Numbered from the stretch's first letter, positions 44,877 to 55,116 are shown. The stretch: 64,000 nucleotides of DNA from Corallincola holothuriorum (GCF_003336225.1 NZ_QPID01000001.1:617549-681548); one strand, 5' to 3'. Made by a program: numbers and translations. Notes: generated by a model from the sequence alone, not told the origin.

Positions 44877-45848
44877 TTGCGCAAAAACCTGTCAAGAAAT
44901 AAACGTCAATCCCGCACAGATAGCAAAGGACTACACCCGAGGAATAAACACAAAAGAGGGTATGACTTTCCTCTTCTGGTGAAGAGTTATCCGCCACTGG
45001 CCCCCCACGTTAAGCCCAACGCACACGGCAACCTTTCCATTCCATTTGCCGATCCAAAGGCAGTCAAAGCTCTCAATGCTGCGCTACTAAAGACCTACTA
45101 CCATACGACTGATTGGGATATCCCTGACGGCGCTCTGTGTCCACCAATCCCCGGCAGAGTTGATTACATCCATTATGTCGCTGAGTTGCTTGGCATTGAT
45201 GAGCCATCAAAGGGTCAAACCAAAGACGAGCCGACAATATCCATGCTAGATATTGGCACCGGTGCCAGTGGCATTTATCCGATACTGGCTTGCCAAACTT
45301 ACCACTGGCACTGCGTAGGCAGCGATATCAATTCCCAATCACTGGATAATGTCGCCACCATCATCAACAACAATCCATCACTAAAAGAGCGCTTCTCTGT
45401 GCGCCTACAGACTGATAAGAATCAATTCTTCAAAGGGATCATTAAACCCGGTGATATTTTCGATATCAGCGTGTGTAATCCACCGTTTCACGCTTCACCG
45501 GAAGAAGCACGTAAAGGCAGTCAGCAAAAACTAAACAATCTCGCTCGTCATCGGGGCGTCGACGATGCCGCAGGCAAAGTTAACATTGCCTCACCCGCTC
45601 TAAATTTCGGTGGGCAGGAGGCAGAGCTATGGTGCAAAGGGGGGGAACGCATGTTTCTCAAAAAACTCATCAAGGAGAGCCGCGACTATTCATCTCAATG
45701 CCGCTGGTTCAGTAGCTTGGTATCCAAAATTGACAATGTAAAACCCGCGAAGCAATGGCTGCGCAAGCTTGGTGCTTCTGACATTCGAGAGATAGAGATG
45801 GCTCAAGGCAATAAGATCACACGGGTACTAGCTTGGACCTACCGCTAA
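44877..45848 (+). CDS. rlmF: 23S rRNA (adenine(1618)-N(6))-methyltransferase RlmF
   Basis: A 323-aa SAM enzyme modifying A1618 of 23S rRNA. It has the family N-terminus GLHPRNKHKRGYDFPLLV, the SAM loop MLDIGTGASGIYPILACQ and the catalytic DISVCNPPFHASPEEA. The only start near the family N-terminus is the TTG at 44877, with a weak GGA upstream. It is transcribed alone, and a strong hairpin follows. Confidence 0.95.
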   Translation: MRKNLSRNKRQSRTDSKGLHPRNKHKRGYDFPLLVKSYPPLAPHVKPNAHGNLSIPFADPKAVKALNAALLKTYYHTTDWDIPDGALCPPIPGRVDYIHYVAELLGIDEPSKGQTKDEPTISMLDIGTGASGIYPILACQTYHWHCVGSDINSQSLDNVATIINNNPSLKERFSVRLQTDKNQFFKGIIKPGDIFDISVCNPPFHASPEEARKGSQQKLNNLARHRGVDDAAGKVNIASPALNFGGQEAELWCKGGERMFLKKLIKESRDYSSQCRWFSSLVSKIDNVKPAKQWLRKLGASDIREIEMAQGNKITRVLAWTYR

Positions 45849-45909
45849 CGTAGCAGCGCTGAAAGCTGTCATCTTCATAATCTTGATGCACGAGGCGGTC
45901 TCAGCCGAA

Positions 45910-45942
45910 ATAGAATGAGCCTCCATTGGAGGCTCATTCTAT
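45910..45942. terminator. Perfect 16-bp stem between rlmF and DUF1800 gene
   Basis: The inverted repeat has arms ATAGAATGAGCCTCCA and TGGAGGCTCATTCTAT separated by a single base, between two converging genes. No T tract follows, but the long stem can stop both transcripts. Confidence 0.75.
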
Positions 45943-45958
45943 GAGAAGTCTCGCTGTA

Positions 45959-48763
45959 TCACTTCTGCACTAGCACCTCTGGCGCATTTACCATGCCATA
46001 GACCGCTAGATTAAAACGTTTTGACTCGCGAGCGTCTGCCAGCGTCGATACGATGATCGACTTGGTTTCACTGTCTAATACTGCGAATGCGCCTGCATTT
46101 AGATAGAAATCGAGATAGTCGACCACCGCCTCTGCTTTCACTTCGTCGTCGCCGTCACTGCCTTCCCAAAGCATTTCTAGGTGGCTGATATCTAACTTAA
46201 CCCTCGCCTGATCTAGAGTATATGAACCACTGTCATCGACTGTACCTCGCACCAAGCCATTGCCAATCAGCTTATCGAATGCATTCAAGGTCGCAAACTG
46301 ACGGGATTCGGTCATTAGCTCTAACTCTGGCGCGGTCAACGAATTGGCAGCTAGTTCCCCGGCAGGCGAATAATCCGGCAGGAAGAAATTAAAGACTGTC
46401 GGAGCGCCTAATGCTCGCTGGCCGATATCAAAGTTGCCTACTCGTAATATGGTGGCACCCGCATCAAAGCGATCCGCAAACTCATAGTTCAAGCCATTTT
46501 CAGAGTCGTCTAACGGAATACTTGAATGTGCAGTTAAGAGTCGCATCAACGCAGTCGCTCGCAGTATCGGCTCTTTCACTTTGCCGAATGTAGATGATGC
46601 CGTCACACTCGGATTACGGGCTTCCGGATCTAATAGGATCGCTTTGACCATCGCCTTGAGATTACCCGACGTACCGTAAGCATCAGACACTCGCTTGATA
46701 TAGCCAGCACTAGGGTTGGACGTCACCAAACGCTGTATCAATATTCGGCCAATATAAGGCGCTGCACTGGAATGGCTCGCTAAAGCAGTAATAACGCTAC
46801 GGAGTTCCTCATCGGCGCCCTCTGTAGACATATCGCTTGAAGCGGGGATGATCAAAGTTTTACCCTGATCGGTGAACAGTATTTTTTCACCAAAATCATG
46901 ATGCTGAGGAAAGAACTTCATCGGCTCAGTCCAACGATATTGAGTCTCTGGCACCCCGCCGCCGCCCAAACCAAATTGGGTATTGTCGACCATCTCTCCA
47001 TCAATATTCCGGGCGCTCATGGCCAAGCCGGTAAAGACCCGAGCCATCTGTTGAATGACCTCATTGTCGTATGTGGCAACAGGAAGCCCATCACTACCTA
47101 GACGGATAGCGCCATTCTTTTGCCGTTGCACCAAGCCAAAGCTAAATAGCTGCATCACTTCTCGGGCATAGTTTTCATCGGGATAATAACCACTAGCAGG
47201 ATCGGCTTTCTTATTACGTAGGTGACTTAACCACTGCCCCATGGTCGCATGCCGTGACGCATCTTCAAGTAGATCCCGGTATGAGCCAAATGCATTCTGG
47301 CCTAACAAATCCCAATAATCGGCCAGTCCGCGATGTGCATTACGCAGTATATTTACCGAGTCTGAAACAACCAATATTTCACTTAATGCAAAAGCCATCC
47401 GCTGCCGCAGTTGATCTTTAGCATAAGTGGCTATAGTCCAAAAACCATCTTGGCGATCTTCAAAGCCTCGGGTTTCAAATGCGGAATTAGAAGCATCGGT
47501 CAAAGCTAACAAAGAGGTCTGTGGCGCCATCATTTGCGCTTCAATCCAGGCATCATAAACCTGTAGTCGATTCGTTCCCGCTGAATCAATTTGGCTGCGC
47601 AATGCCTCATACTCTGCTGGTGTTGCACCGAACGTGGCCTGAGTCAAAAACCGAATAATATCCCGGTCAACATCTTCCGGCGTTAACTCTATCTCTTCTG
47701 GCGGTTCTACGCTTTCATCGTAACGAAAATGGGCACTGATCTCGCCCGCTGGATAATTTGACGTATGGATATTTAAAAACAACTCTCCAGCAAACAAAGC
47801 ATCTAACATCTCCTGTCGGGTAACAAATATGCCACCTGGGACTAAATCCCACTCAAAGCCAGTTAATGGGCCTAAGGTCTCGATATCCTTAATCATTGTG
47901 CCCGATGGTGACAAATGAATATGTTGATCGGTTTGTACTGAACTCAAATTGAAGAAGTTATAGCTGAGTTTTGCTTTGGTATTATCACCTTGCAAAATAA
48001 GACTCACGGTGCCGCTTGCTGTCGTTACTGCTTCGCCTTGAGGCCCGAACAAACCAATAAATACTTTGGCGTTTTCCGTTGTATTTTTGGCATCACTAAT
48101 GACAATTTCAGCGGTCTTGTTAGCGCCCAATTTATACTCTTCACTTGCGACTAGGGTTATCGACAAGGTTTCAGGCACCTCGTGCAAGCCGTCACGGAGA
48201 GGGAGAACTTCAATCACCCGCCGGTTCTGACTTTGCAAAAATTCAATTTCAGCACCGACAACACCACCATCACTGTAAACCAACTCGTAGTCAGCAGCAG
48301 ATGCAGAGCCCTCGGTTTGGTCTGATGATCCGGCCACGAGATAAGGCAGCGCGAATGAACCGTTGGTGCTGTCCCGTTCAACAATAAATTTGGCTATATC
48401 ATTGCTTTGCTCATACGCCTCAGCAGTTAAAGTTGATATAGAAACCGTTACAGGCACAGGGTCCGGAGTCGGATCGGGGTCCGGCGTTGGGTCAGGGTCC
48501 GGTGTCGGATCAGGGTCCGGCGTTGGATCAGGATCCGGTGTCGGATCAGGGTCCGGCGTTGGATCAGGGTCCGGTGTCGGATCAGGGTCCGGTGTCGGAT
48601 CAGGGTCCGGAGTTGGATCAGGGTCCGGTGTTGGGGTCGGATCAGGATCTGGCGTGGGCACAATAACCGAATCGTCGTCACTACCACCGGAACCACCACA
48701 AGCAATCAAACCTGATGCTAACCAAGCAACGACCAGAAGACGCAACAAGACAGAGCCATTCAT
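45959..48763 (-). CDS. DUF1800 lipoprotein with CHRD domain and Asp-Pro repeat
   Basis: A 934-aa secreted lipoprotein (lipobox LIACGGSGGS). After it come about ten DPDPTP repeats (residues about 36-100), a Calx-beta-like strand region, a CHRD domain (SVQTDQHIHLSPSGTMIKDI, SNYPAGEISAHFRYDE), then a long DUF1800 domain (ITRFL-type RFLTQATFGATPAEYEALRS, NYAREVMQLFSFGLV, RLLTAHSSIPLD). It is encoded 1 bp overlapping the DUF1501 gene (TAATG). The pair is widespread in marine bacteria and thought to handle surface polymers or peptides; the role is not proven. Confidence 0.9.
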   Translation of the reverse strand: MNGSVLLRLLVVAWLASGLIACGGSGGSDDDSVIVPTPDPDPTPTPDPDPTPDPDPTPDPDPTPDPDPTPDPDPTPDPDPTPDPDPTPDPDPTPDPDPTPDPVPVTVSISTLTAEAYEQSNDIAKFIVERDSTNGSFALPYLVAGSSDQTEGSASAADYELVYSDGGVVGAEIEFLQSQNRRVIEVLPLRDGLHEVPETLSITLVASEEYKLGANKTAEIVISDAKNTTENAKVFIGLFGPQGEAVTTASGTVSLILQGDNTKAKLSYNFFNLSSVQTDQHIHLSPSGTMIKDIETLGPLTGFEWDLVPGGIFVTRQEMLDALFAGELFLNIHTSNYPAGEISAHFRYDESVEPPEEIELTPEDVDRDIIRFLTQATFGATPAEYEALRSQIDSAGTNRLQVYDAWIEAQMMAPQTSLLALTDASNSAFETRGFEDRQDGFWTIATYAKDQLRQRMAFALSEILVVSDSVNILRNAHRGLADYWDLLGQNAFGSYRDLLEDASRHATMGQWLSHLRNKKADPASGYYPDENYAREVMQLFSFGLVQRQKNGAIRLGSDGLPVATYDNEVIQQMARVFTGLAMSARNIDGEMVDNTQFGLGGGGVPETQYRWTEPMKFFPQHHDFGEKILFTDQGKTLIIPASSDMSTEGADEELRSVITALASHSSAAPYIGRILIQRLVTSNPSAGYIKRVSDAYGTSGNLKAMVKAILLDPEARNPSVTASSTFGKVKEPILRATALMRLLTAHSSIPLDDSENGLNYEFADRFDAGATILRVGNFDIGQRALGAPTVFNFFLPDYSPAGELAANSLTAPELELMTESRQFATLNAFDKLIGNGLVRGTVDDSGSYTLDQARVKLDISHLEMLWEGSDGDDEVKAEAVVDYLDFYLNAGAFAVLDSETKSIIVSTLADARESKRFNLAVYGMVNAPEVLVQK
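48460..48660. repeat. 18-bp coding tandem repeat (DPDPTP)
   Basis: About ten or eleven copies of an 18-bp unit such as TCAGGGTCCGGTGTCGGA (minus strand codes Asp-Pro-Asp-Pro-Thr-Pro). It forms a rigid stalk between lipid anchor and domains. Copy number probably varies between strains. Confidence 0.9.
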
Positions 48764-50223
48764 TACGCGTCTCCCATATTTAAGAAATTCAAATTAGTGC
48801 TCTCTGCAAACGGGTCGGGAAAGTTAGTCATCGACGGAAAAACCGAACTCAACTCATCCATAGGGGTGCCCAACCAATGGGCGAGTACAGCCGAACATTG
48901 TGACGTTGCGGTTGTTGGGATCCATCGCCCTCGACCTTTGTTCTTGTCGGCATCTAAGCCCTGCCCCATCTGAAAATCAGGATGTGTACCAAAGAAGCGA
49001 CTTCCATTCACAGCTCCGCCTAAAACAAGCGCATGCCCGCCCCAACCGTGGTCTGTACCAGCACCGGCATCATTGCCATTTGGCGTAAATGTACGGCCAA
49101 ATTCTGAACCGACATAGCTCAGAACTTTATCGAAGTCATTTTGGCTCACTAAGGCATCGCGAAATGATTTAAGCGCCGCGTTGAGGTCTTCCATCAACGC
49201 ACTGTGATCAGCCAAAATATTTTGGTGGGTATCAAATCCGCCCATCTTGACGAAAAAAATGGGACGCTGATTGGTGCTGCTCGCTCGTCCGGCGATCATT
49301 TTTGCCACCGTTTTCAGCTGTCGGCCAACAGTCGTTGTATCAGCACCTGTCGCACTGAATATCCCGTCGTAATCAGTATTATTTGCTTCAGCGATACTGA
49401 ACGCATCAGCCACTACCGCACCCGCAGTGATGCCTGATCTAAAGGTCTGCTGATACTTCTCCGACATCAAATGCGAAGAGCCCGCATTCATATATGCCTC
49501 AACCATCTCTTCGCGTTCAGCAAAAAAACCTCTGAGACTGACCTGCCCCTTATCACTCAACACATATGTATTTACTTCAGAGTCGCGACTTACTTGAAAT
49601 GGATTAAGACCCGCAACAGAGATCAACGGAGAAACTTTCGAATCAGGATTCCTATCACTTACTAATTCAGCTACACGTCCACCCCAGCCATAGCTAAAGC
49701 GCGACGTTGGTTCGCTTTGATACTGCCTTTGCTGATCAGAGTGTGAAAAAAGTTGTGGCGGCAATGTAACCGTACCACTTAAAAACTCTTCCCGAGATGT
49801 TGGCTCATGTAGGTTACCCACATTACAGATAACTCCCATTTCGCCAGCATTAAACATATCGGCCATATCAGTACACTGTGGGTGCATGCCGAAGCCATCG
49901 TAACTTTCATCATTATAAATCTGCGGCGGTTCGGATAGATTCAATGCAACAAGATCTTCTTTAGCAAGAGCAGCATTCTGTCGGCTCTCTTCATACCGCG
50001 TACGAAGTACACCATCCTCCTTGGGGGCAACCATATTGAAACTGTCGTTACCACCAGCCAGAAAAATGTATACCAGCGCTTTATAATCATCACCTGCATC
50101 AGCATTCTGCATCTCGGCCGCTTGCAGCAGCCCCGGCAAGCCAATAGATACAGCGGCCGTAGCCACTGCCGCTGATTGTGCTGACTGTATAATGAAGTCT
50201 CGACGAGACATTTTAGTTTTCAT
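48763..50223 (-). CDS. DUF1501 protein, Tat-exported
   Basis: A 486-aa protein of the DUF1501 (sulfatase/phosphatase-like fold) family. A Tat signal MSRRDFIIQSAQSAAVATAA is followed by LVYIFLAGGNDSFNMVAPKE, GMHPQCTDMADMFNAGEMGV and late FGRTFTPNGNDAGAGTDHGW with GGHALVLGGAVNG. These Asp/His residues are the presumed metal site. I chose ATG 50223, just before the Tat motif. It is the first gene of the pair with DUF1800, and the two are translationally coupled. Confidence 0.9.
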   Translation of the reverse strand: MKTKMSRRDFIIQSAQSAAVATAAVSIGLPGLLQAAEMQNADAGDDYKALVYIFLAGGNDSFNMVAPKEDGVLRTRYEESRQNAALAKEDLVALNLSEPPQIYNDESYDGFGMHPQCTDMADMFNAGEMGVICNVGNLHEPTSREEFLSGTVTLPPQLFSHSDQQRQYQSEPTSRFSYGWGGRVAELVSDRNPDSKVSPLISVAGLNPFQVSRDSEVNTYVLSDKGQVSLRGFFAEREEMVEAYMNAGSSHLMSEKYQQTFRSGITAGAVVADAFSIAEANNTDYDGIFSATGADTTTVGRQLKTVAKMIAGRASSTNQRPIFFVKMGGFDTHQNILADHSALMEDLNAALKSFRDALVSQNDFDKVLSYVGSEFGRTFTPNGNDAGAGTDHGWGGHALVLGGAVNGSRFFGTHPDFQMGQGLDADKNKGRGRWIPTTATSQCSAVLAHWLGTPMDELSSVFPSMTNFPDPFAESTNLNFLNMGDA

Positions 50224-50575
50224 GAAATCATCCATATAAGCATGAGTATTTGTTGTTGACGTAAACAACAAAAAGGCTTGTTTCTGTGCAGCAAGAAGCG
50301 CTTGAACAATGTTAATCTAATGTTATTAAGATGTTACGTTGGCGAGGTAAGATGAATGATGAGCCGGTTGAAAATCAATCAACCTTTCAGGTATTGAGAT
50401 GTATATCACACAAATAGGGGCTGTAGACAGGCGAATAAATCCACAATTTTTCAATGGGTTAGGCTGTTAGCGGTATCAATCACCTAATGATAGGCGAGTA
50501 AAGAGAGACAATACGAAAATGATAACGCTAGGGCTTGAAGGTTAGCCCTATATCCAGTGACTCAGCGTCAGGTTT
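50224..50575. other. Intergenic region, nothing recognised
   Basis: About 350 bases between the DUF1501 start and the end of the DUF1266 gene, both minus strand. It should hold the DUF1501 promoter; no clear consensus or hairpin could be named. Confidence 0.35.
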
Positions 50576-51280
50576 CTACAAGCCAGAGTGCCACGATAAC
50601 TGACACCAAGGATGAGACGGATCAGACAGGATGGCGTTCAAATGCTCAAAAGCCGTTTCCATCGCGCCGTCCAGTTCTGGGCTGGGGAGTAAATCTGCCT
50701 TGTTCCAATAAAGACGCCCAATTAAATGACTGGTGGCAAATTGCTCCGCACTTGCAAATAGATTCTGCGCCACCCTACCGGCATCGATCAGATATCGCCA
50801 AGCATCCTCTAAGCTAACCATGCCAACGGTGTATGCACTTCGAACCAAGAATACGATCCGAGCGATATCAAACCCTTTAACGCCGCAATCTCTTAAACTC
50901 CAACAGTGTGGCTCAATTAAGCGTTTTCTATTGCGCCAAACGGTATCACTTTCAGCATCGATAACAGCCATATAGTCACGTTTATCAGCCAGAAGAAATT
51001 GCTGATTGATAGCAAAAAAATCCTTGCTGGCTTGAGTGGAATGAAGCCAGTTAATTCTATCCCGTAGCTCATTTGCCGACGTCACCTCGTAATCTCGCTC
51101 CAACATGAGCCTGAGTGACGTACAACGTTTTTCATTCTCTGGCTCAACCAACGCCATCGTTTGATATTGATTCATGCCGTTCTGCTGACACAAATGAGCG
51201 CACAAGCTCAATAGCCAAGTTTTCTGCGTCGGAGTCAACCATTCTGACGTCCAGCCTGCGTCCAGTTGTTGCTTATTCAT
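50576..51280 (-). CDS. DUF1266 protein (YbeU/YbeR-like)
   Basis: A 234-aa protein with the DUF1266 domain in its C-terminal half: WSLRDCGVKGFDIARIVFLV, GMVSLEDAWRYLIDAGRVAQ and SHLIGRLYWNK. In E. coli the similar YbeU is encoded beside hscC and djlB. Here the gene follows the J-domain gene with an 8-bp overlap and has its own AGGAGG. Role unknown; probably linked to the HscC chaperone. Confidence 0.85.
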   Translation of the reverse strand: MNKQQLDAGWTSEWLTPTQKTWLLSLCAHLCQQNGMNQYQTMALVEPENEKRCTSLRLMLERDYEVTSANELRDRINWLHSTQASKDFFAINQQFLLADKRDYMAVIDAESDTVWRNRKRLIEPHCWSLRDCGVKGFDIARIVFLVRSAYTVGMVSLEDAWRYLIDAGRVAQNLFASAEQFATSHLIGRLYWNKADLLPSPELDGAMETAFEHLNAILSDPSHPWCQLSWHSGL

Positions 51281-53360
51281 TATGACCTCCTACGACAAGT
51301 GGATCTTGTAACGCCTCTAATTGCTGAGTAATCGCCGACTGTAGTTCAGTCAGAGACGACTCTGGTGACTCAATGTTGTCACAACATGCGCGCGCTTTTT
51401 CAAGCCACTCTATGTGCTGAGAGGCTTCTTCATGCTGAAAACGAACAGCTTGCAAGTAAGCCTCTGCCGCAGCCTGGAACTCATTTCTTAGCTCCAATGC
51501 GTCAGCCTTAGCTTGATACAACACCCGTTCAGGCGCCAATGCCTCTAGGTTGAAGCAGAAGTCGAGAAAGTGACCGTCGTAAAACTCCATCGTAAGCCTG
51601 AACTCATTGGCTAGCTTCATGCCCAGCTCAGATGCATTGCGCTTATCTGGGCAGGTATTGTCGAATTGAAGGGAACTAATCAAACTATTAAGGGCGGCAT
51701 GTCGAACTGAATGACGCTGCTCTTCATTCAACTCAATGGCATCAAGATCGACGGCTCTCAGGTAGGCCAGCGCCTGCGCATAGCTTTGCAACCCGTACAA
51801 ATCATTCTGCTCCAGGTCGAGCTCCTGTTGCACATTTGGCCAGATATATTCCACGAATGTTTCGTCATCAACTTTATCCAACGCATATACAATGACGTCC
51901 GCGATCACTGGCCAAACTTTTTTTCCATCTTCCAATCGCTGCTGCCATTCATCCCAAAAATAGTCCAGATCCATTGCTCGTAAGCACTCGCCTCTAGCCT
52001 GTTCTTTTCGATCGCCATAAGCGTGCGGATACAGTTGGATAACCTGCAATATTTCGGCATAGCGTTTACTCGCCAGTTGCCGCTCAAGAATATCTTCGTT
52101 ATGTGGTTGTGATAATCGATGCTTCAAGTGCTCCAGCTGTTTACGCCAAGCTGACGCCAGCAATGCGCGAGCTTCAATATCCTGAGGAACTTGTTTAATG
52201 ACCTGTTCCAGCAGCCCGATGGCCGACGGTAACTGTTCTAATTGGATAAGACACTGAGCATGCAGCTTTATCAGCGACGGCTCCCCCCGCGAGTCAACAG
52301 CCCACTCAGTGATTAGTTTTGCTGCAGCAGCAAAGTCTTTCAGGCCGTAAAGCACACGAGCCTGCAACTCTCTGATCACAGGTCCATGGCGTTGTGTAAA
52401 CTCAGTCTGATCCACAGCAATTAACGGTTCAACACTACTCAGGCAGTGCCATGCCATCTGAAACAGACCGCATCTCAAAGCGGTTCTCGCGACATAGGTG
52501 AATAGCGAAATATCTTCTGCGAATGCTGGCCGGATCTGACTCAGCAATGACTGAAGTTTATCCTGAGAAGGTCGACCAAAGATGCACAACTCTTCTATCG
52601 TATGGCGCAGTTCTAAATGCTGTATAAGCGGTTCAATGGCCTGAGTCTCATCGAATTTAAACTCATAGGGAATGCGCTGTAAACGGGTCGCACAATGCCT
52701 GCTAATAGCCTCAGCCAATCCCCGTATGGTCTCATTGAGGCTATTACTTTGCTCCGCAGACAACTTCAAGGCGCTATCTAAGTAACTCAGTACCTCTGGC
52801 GGCAACAACAGGTGCTCGCTTAAAAACTCCAGTGTACACAGCATGACCGCACTGCTCTGATCAAGATCCCAATACACTGGAGAATCAAGCAATTGCTTCC
52901 ACGCTTCAGGGTTACCTCGCTCAGCGACATCCATGTACAGTTGCCGCAGTGAATAACGCAACTGCTCTATTGTTTTCGCTTTACCTCGCGCAGCAGTGAT
53001 CGGTTCAGAAATTTCAACGGCAACCGGTGCAACAGGATCCGAACGACTCGGGTCCTCAAACTCTTCCTCATCACTTTCTGAGGCAAATGGTTGTAGCTCC
53101 TGTGCACTGTTGTCCAATGCTGGAGATACAGGGGGTTGGGGCGCAAAGGTTAAAGCATCTTCTTTGTTATCTGATGCCGACCCTGCGCTCTTCTTCTGAC
53201 GCTTTGCTTCTTTCTTGGCGCTTTCGTACGCCTTACGCAACTGTTTGAACTGTTCTGGTTTATCTTCTGGATTGCACTGTTTAAGCAGCGTTGTATAGGC
53301 CAACTGGATCGTACGTTTATCCGAGGTTGGCGCTATGCCCAAAACTTCCCAACAACTCAT
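51273..53360 (-). CDS. DjlB-like J-domain protein with degenerate HPD
   Basis: A 695-aa protein. The N-terminal J domain (SCWEVLGIAPTSDKRTIQLA, FKQLRKAYESAKKEAKRQ) lacks the usual HPD: that position reads NPED. A low-complexity linker follows, then a long helical repeat region (about residues 180-690) with TPR-like pairs. The layout fits E. coli DjlB/DjlC, J-proteins of HscC, though it is longer. It lies 85 bp after hscC on the same strand. Confidence 0.87.
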   Translation of the reverse strand: MSCWEVLGIAPTSDKRTIQLAYTTLLKQCNPEDKPEQFKQLRKAYESAKKEAKRQKKSAGSASDNKEDALTFAPQPPVSPALDNSAQELQPFASESDEEEFEDPSRSDPVAPVAVEISEPITAARGKAKTIEQLRYSLRQLYMDVAERGNPEAWKQLLDSPVYWDLDQSSAVMLCTLEFLSEHLLLPPEVLSYLDSALKLSAEQSNSLNETIRGLAEAISRHCATRLQRIPYEFKFDETQAIEPLIQHLELRHTIEELCIFGRPSQDKLQSLLSQIRPAFAEDISLFTYVARTALRCGLFQMAWHCLSSVEPLIAVDQTEFTQRHGPVIRELQARVLYGLKDFAAAAKLITEWAVDSRGEPSLIKLHAQCLIQLEQLPSAIGLLEQVIKQVPQDIEARALLASAWRKQLEHLKHRLSQPHNEDILERQLASKRYAEILQVIQLYPHAYGDRKEQARGECLRAMDLDYFWDEWQQRLEDGKKVWPVIADVIVYALDKVDDETFVEYIWPNVQQELDLEQNDLYGLQSYAQALAYLRAVDLDAIELNEEQRHSVRHAALNSLISSLQFDNTCPDKRNASELGMKLANEFRLTMEFYDGHFLDFCFNLEALAPERVLYQAKADALELRNEFQAAAEAYLQAVRFQHEEASQHIEWLEKARACCDNIESPESSLTELQSAITQQLEALQDPLVVGGHNE

Positions 53361-53445
53361 ACTCAGGTTCTCATTAATGCTTTAGAATGGGTGTACTTAA
53401 ATGGCAAACAAAGCTGCACTTTCAGTGTTGTTAGCTGTGTAGAGA

Positions 53446-55116
53446 TCAGTCTATATCCGCATAATCTAACTCGACTTTTATCCTGCGCATCATTTGTTCT
53501 ATTGCACTGTTGTCGTGACCTTTCAGCACTTGGGAAAAATCTGCCAACATCGTGCCTACCGCTTCACGCTCTTTGCCTAGTTTTTCTTGATACAGGCGCT
53601 CAAGCTTCGCCATGAAAGTGGTGTTAGCTAGTTTGTCTTTAGGCAGGATTTTTAAAGCATTCAGTCGGGCAAAATTTTGCTCCAGCTGTTCGCGGTTCAA
53701 GTCGTCATCTCCTTCGCTGACATAGGTACGATATTTCTTACCACTCGAGACCTCTGTCACCTCGACTTCCAGTACACCGTTCAGATCGTAGGTGTAAGTC
53801 AGATAAAGCTCTTGGATCTTTTCTATCGGGCTTAAGCGGATCTTCAGCTCCCCAAGAAAGACATTGTCCTGCGGTCTGAAGCTTTCCCCCTGATAGATAT
53901 GCAGTAAAACCTCTTTCTGAGCGGGATGAGTTGAATACACCGAGCGGGTTTCACTGACAGGAATGGTGGTGTTCCGCTCTATCACCGGCAAAAATTCAGT
54001 TTGGTCATGACGGCCCAACACTTCGACACCCAGGGTATAAGGGCAAACATCGGTCATGATAACTTCGCGCAACGCATCACTGCGCGCTTTCACGCCAGCC
54101 TGAATAGCTGCGCCAACCGCGATCGCATGGTCGGGTTGATAGTGAGATTGCGGTATACGGGAAAAAAGGCGGCTTACTTGCTGGCGGAAAACCGGCATTC
54201 GCGTGGCACCACCCACCATGATTAAACCGTCAATATCGTCAAGAGATAGTTCAGCATCGGACATCGCTCGATTCAGAGGGAATTTAATCCGCTCCATCAG
54301 CTCGCTGCAACGTAATTGAAAACGCTCTTCAGATATCTCATAACGATATTGAGTGCCATCAACTTCGTATTCAAATCCAGCCTGACTTTCAGACGTTAAA
54401 CGGCGCTTAAGACCATCACATAATGACCACAATCGACGCTTCAGGGTTTCGGGTAGATGAGAGGGAAGTGCTGGCTGATTGGCGATCAAATCTTCAACCA
54501 GGACGTTGGTAAAATCGTTGCCGCCGAGATGATTATCACCTGCGGATGCATGTATCTCAAAGGTGTTGTCAAAGACTTCAATCACCGAAACATCAAACGT
54601 GCCGCCACCTAAATCTAAGACAAGATAGGTCTGTTCAGTGTCTTTTTGTTCAAGCCCATACGCTAACGCTGCCGCCGTTGGTTCATTGATTAGCCGCTCA
54701 ACTTGCAGTCCTGCGAGTTCGGCTGCTTGCTGTGTTTCTTGGCGTTGCTTGTTATTGAAGTAAGCCGGCACCGATATAACCGCCTCTTCGACGGGCTCGC
54801 CTAAGTATCCCTCGGCTTGCTCTTTCAACGCTTTAAGAACGATGGCGGACAGCTCCACAGGAGTATAGCTCTGGTCACCCAACCAATAGGTTTTATCTGT
54901 ACCGAGAAAACGTTTGAATTCTGCAACCGTCTGTTGGGGATATATCGCCATGCGATCTTTCGCCGCTTGCCCTACCATCATGTACTGATCATCTGACAAA
55001 CTGACGACTGAAGGGGTCAGTACATTGCCTGCAGCATCGGGTATCAGCTCAACTTCTGTATCCTGCCAAACACCAATTACACTGTGGGTTGTACCGAGAT
55101 CGATCCCGACTTTCAT
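53446..55116 (-). CDS. hscC: Hsp70-family chaperone HscC
   Basis: A 556-aa Hsp70, the same length as E. coli HscC. ATPase motifs are GIDLGTTHSVIGVW, VISVPAYFNNKQRQETQQAA, LINEPTAAALAYGL, LVLDLGGGTFDVSVIEV and GLIMVGGATRMPVF. The substrate-binding domain is shorter than in DnaK, as usual for HscC. It leads a cluster with a J-domain protein and a DUF1266 protein. Start AAGGATGTGAGCA-ATG. Confidence 0.95.
   Translation of the reverse strand: MKVGIDLGTTHSVIGVWQDTEVELIPDAAGNVLTPSVVSLSDDQYMMVGQAAKDRMAIYPQQTVAEFKRFLGTDKTYWLGDQSYTPVELSAIVLKALKEQAEGYLGEPVEEAVISVPAYFNNKQRQETQQAAELAGLQVERLINEPTAAALAYGLEQKDTEQTYLVLDLGGGTFDVSVIEVFDNTFEIHASAGDNHLGGNDFTNVLVEDLIANQPALPSHLPETLKRRLWSLCDGLKRRLTSESQAGFEYEVDGTQYRYEISEERFQLRCSELMERIKFPLNRAMSDAELSLDDIDGLIMVGGATRMPVFRQQVSRLFSRIPQSHYQPDHAIAVGAAIQAGVKARSDALREVIMTDVCPYTLGVEVLGRHDQTEFLPVIERNTTIPVSETRSVYSTHPAQKEVLLHIYQGESFRPQDNVFLGELKIRLSPIEKIQELYLTYTYDLNGVLEVEVTEVSSGKKYRTYVSEGDDDLNREQLEQNFARLNALKILPKDKLANTTFMAKLERLYQEKLGKEREAVGTMLADFSQVLKGHDNSAIEQMMRRIKVELDYADID

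Noticed and set aside
48460..48660. Regular short repeats suggesting a CRISPR array
   Set aside because: Units are contiguous 18-mers in frame with a coding region and have no spacers.
48363..48797. Plus-strand frame coding a long Gly-Ser-Val repeat
   Set aside because: It is the antisense of the DPDPTP repeat of the DUF1800 lipoprotein and has no ribosome-binding site.
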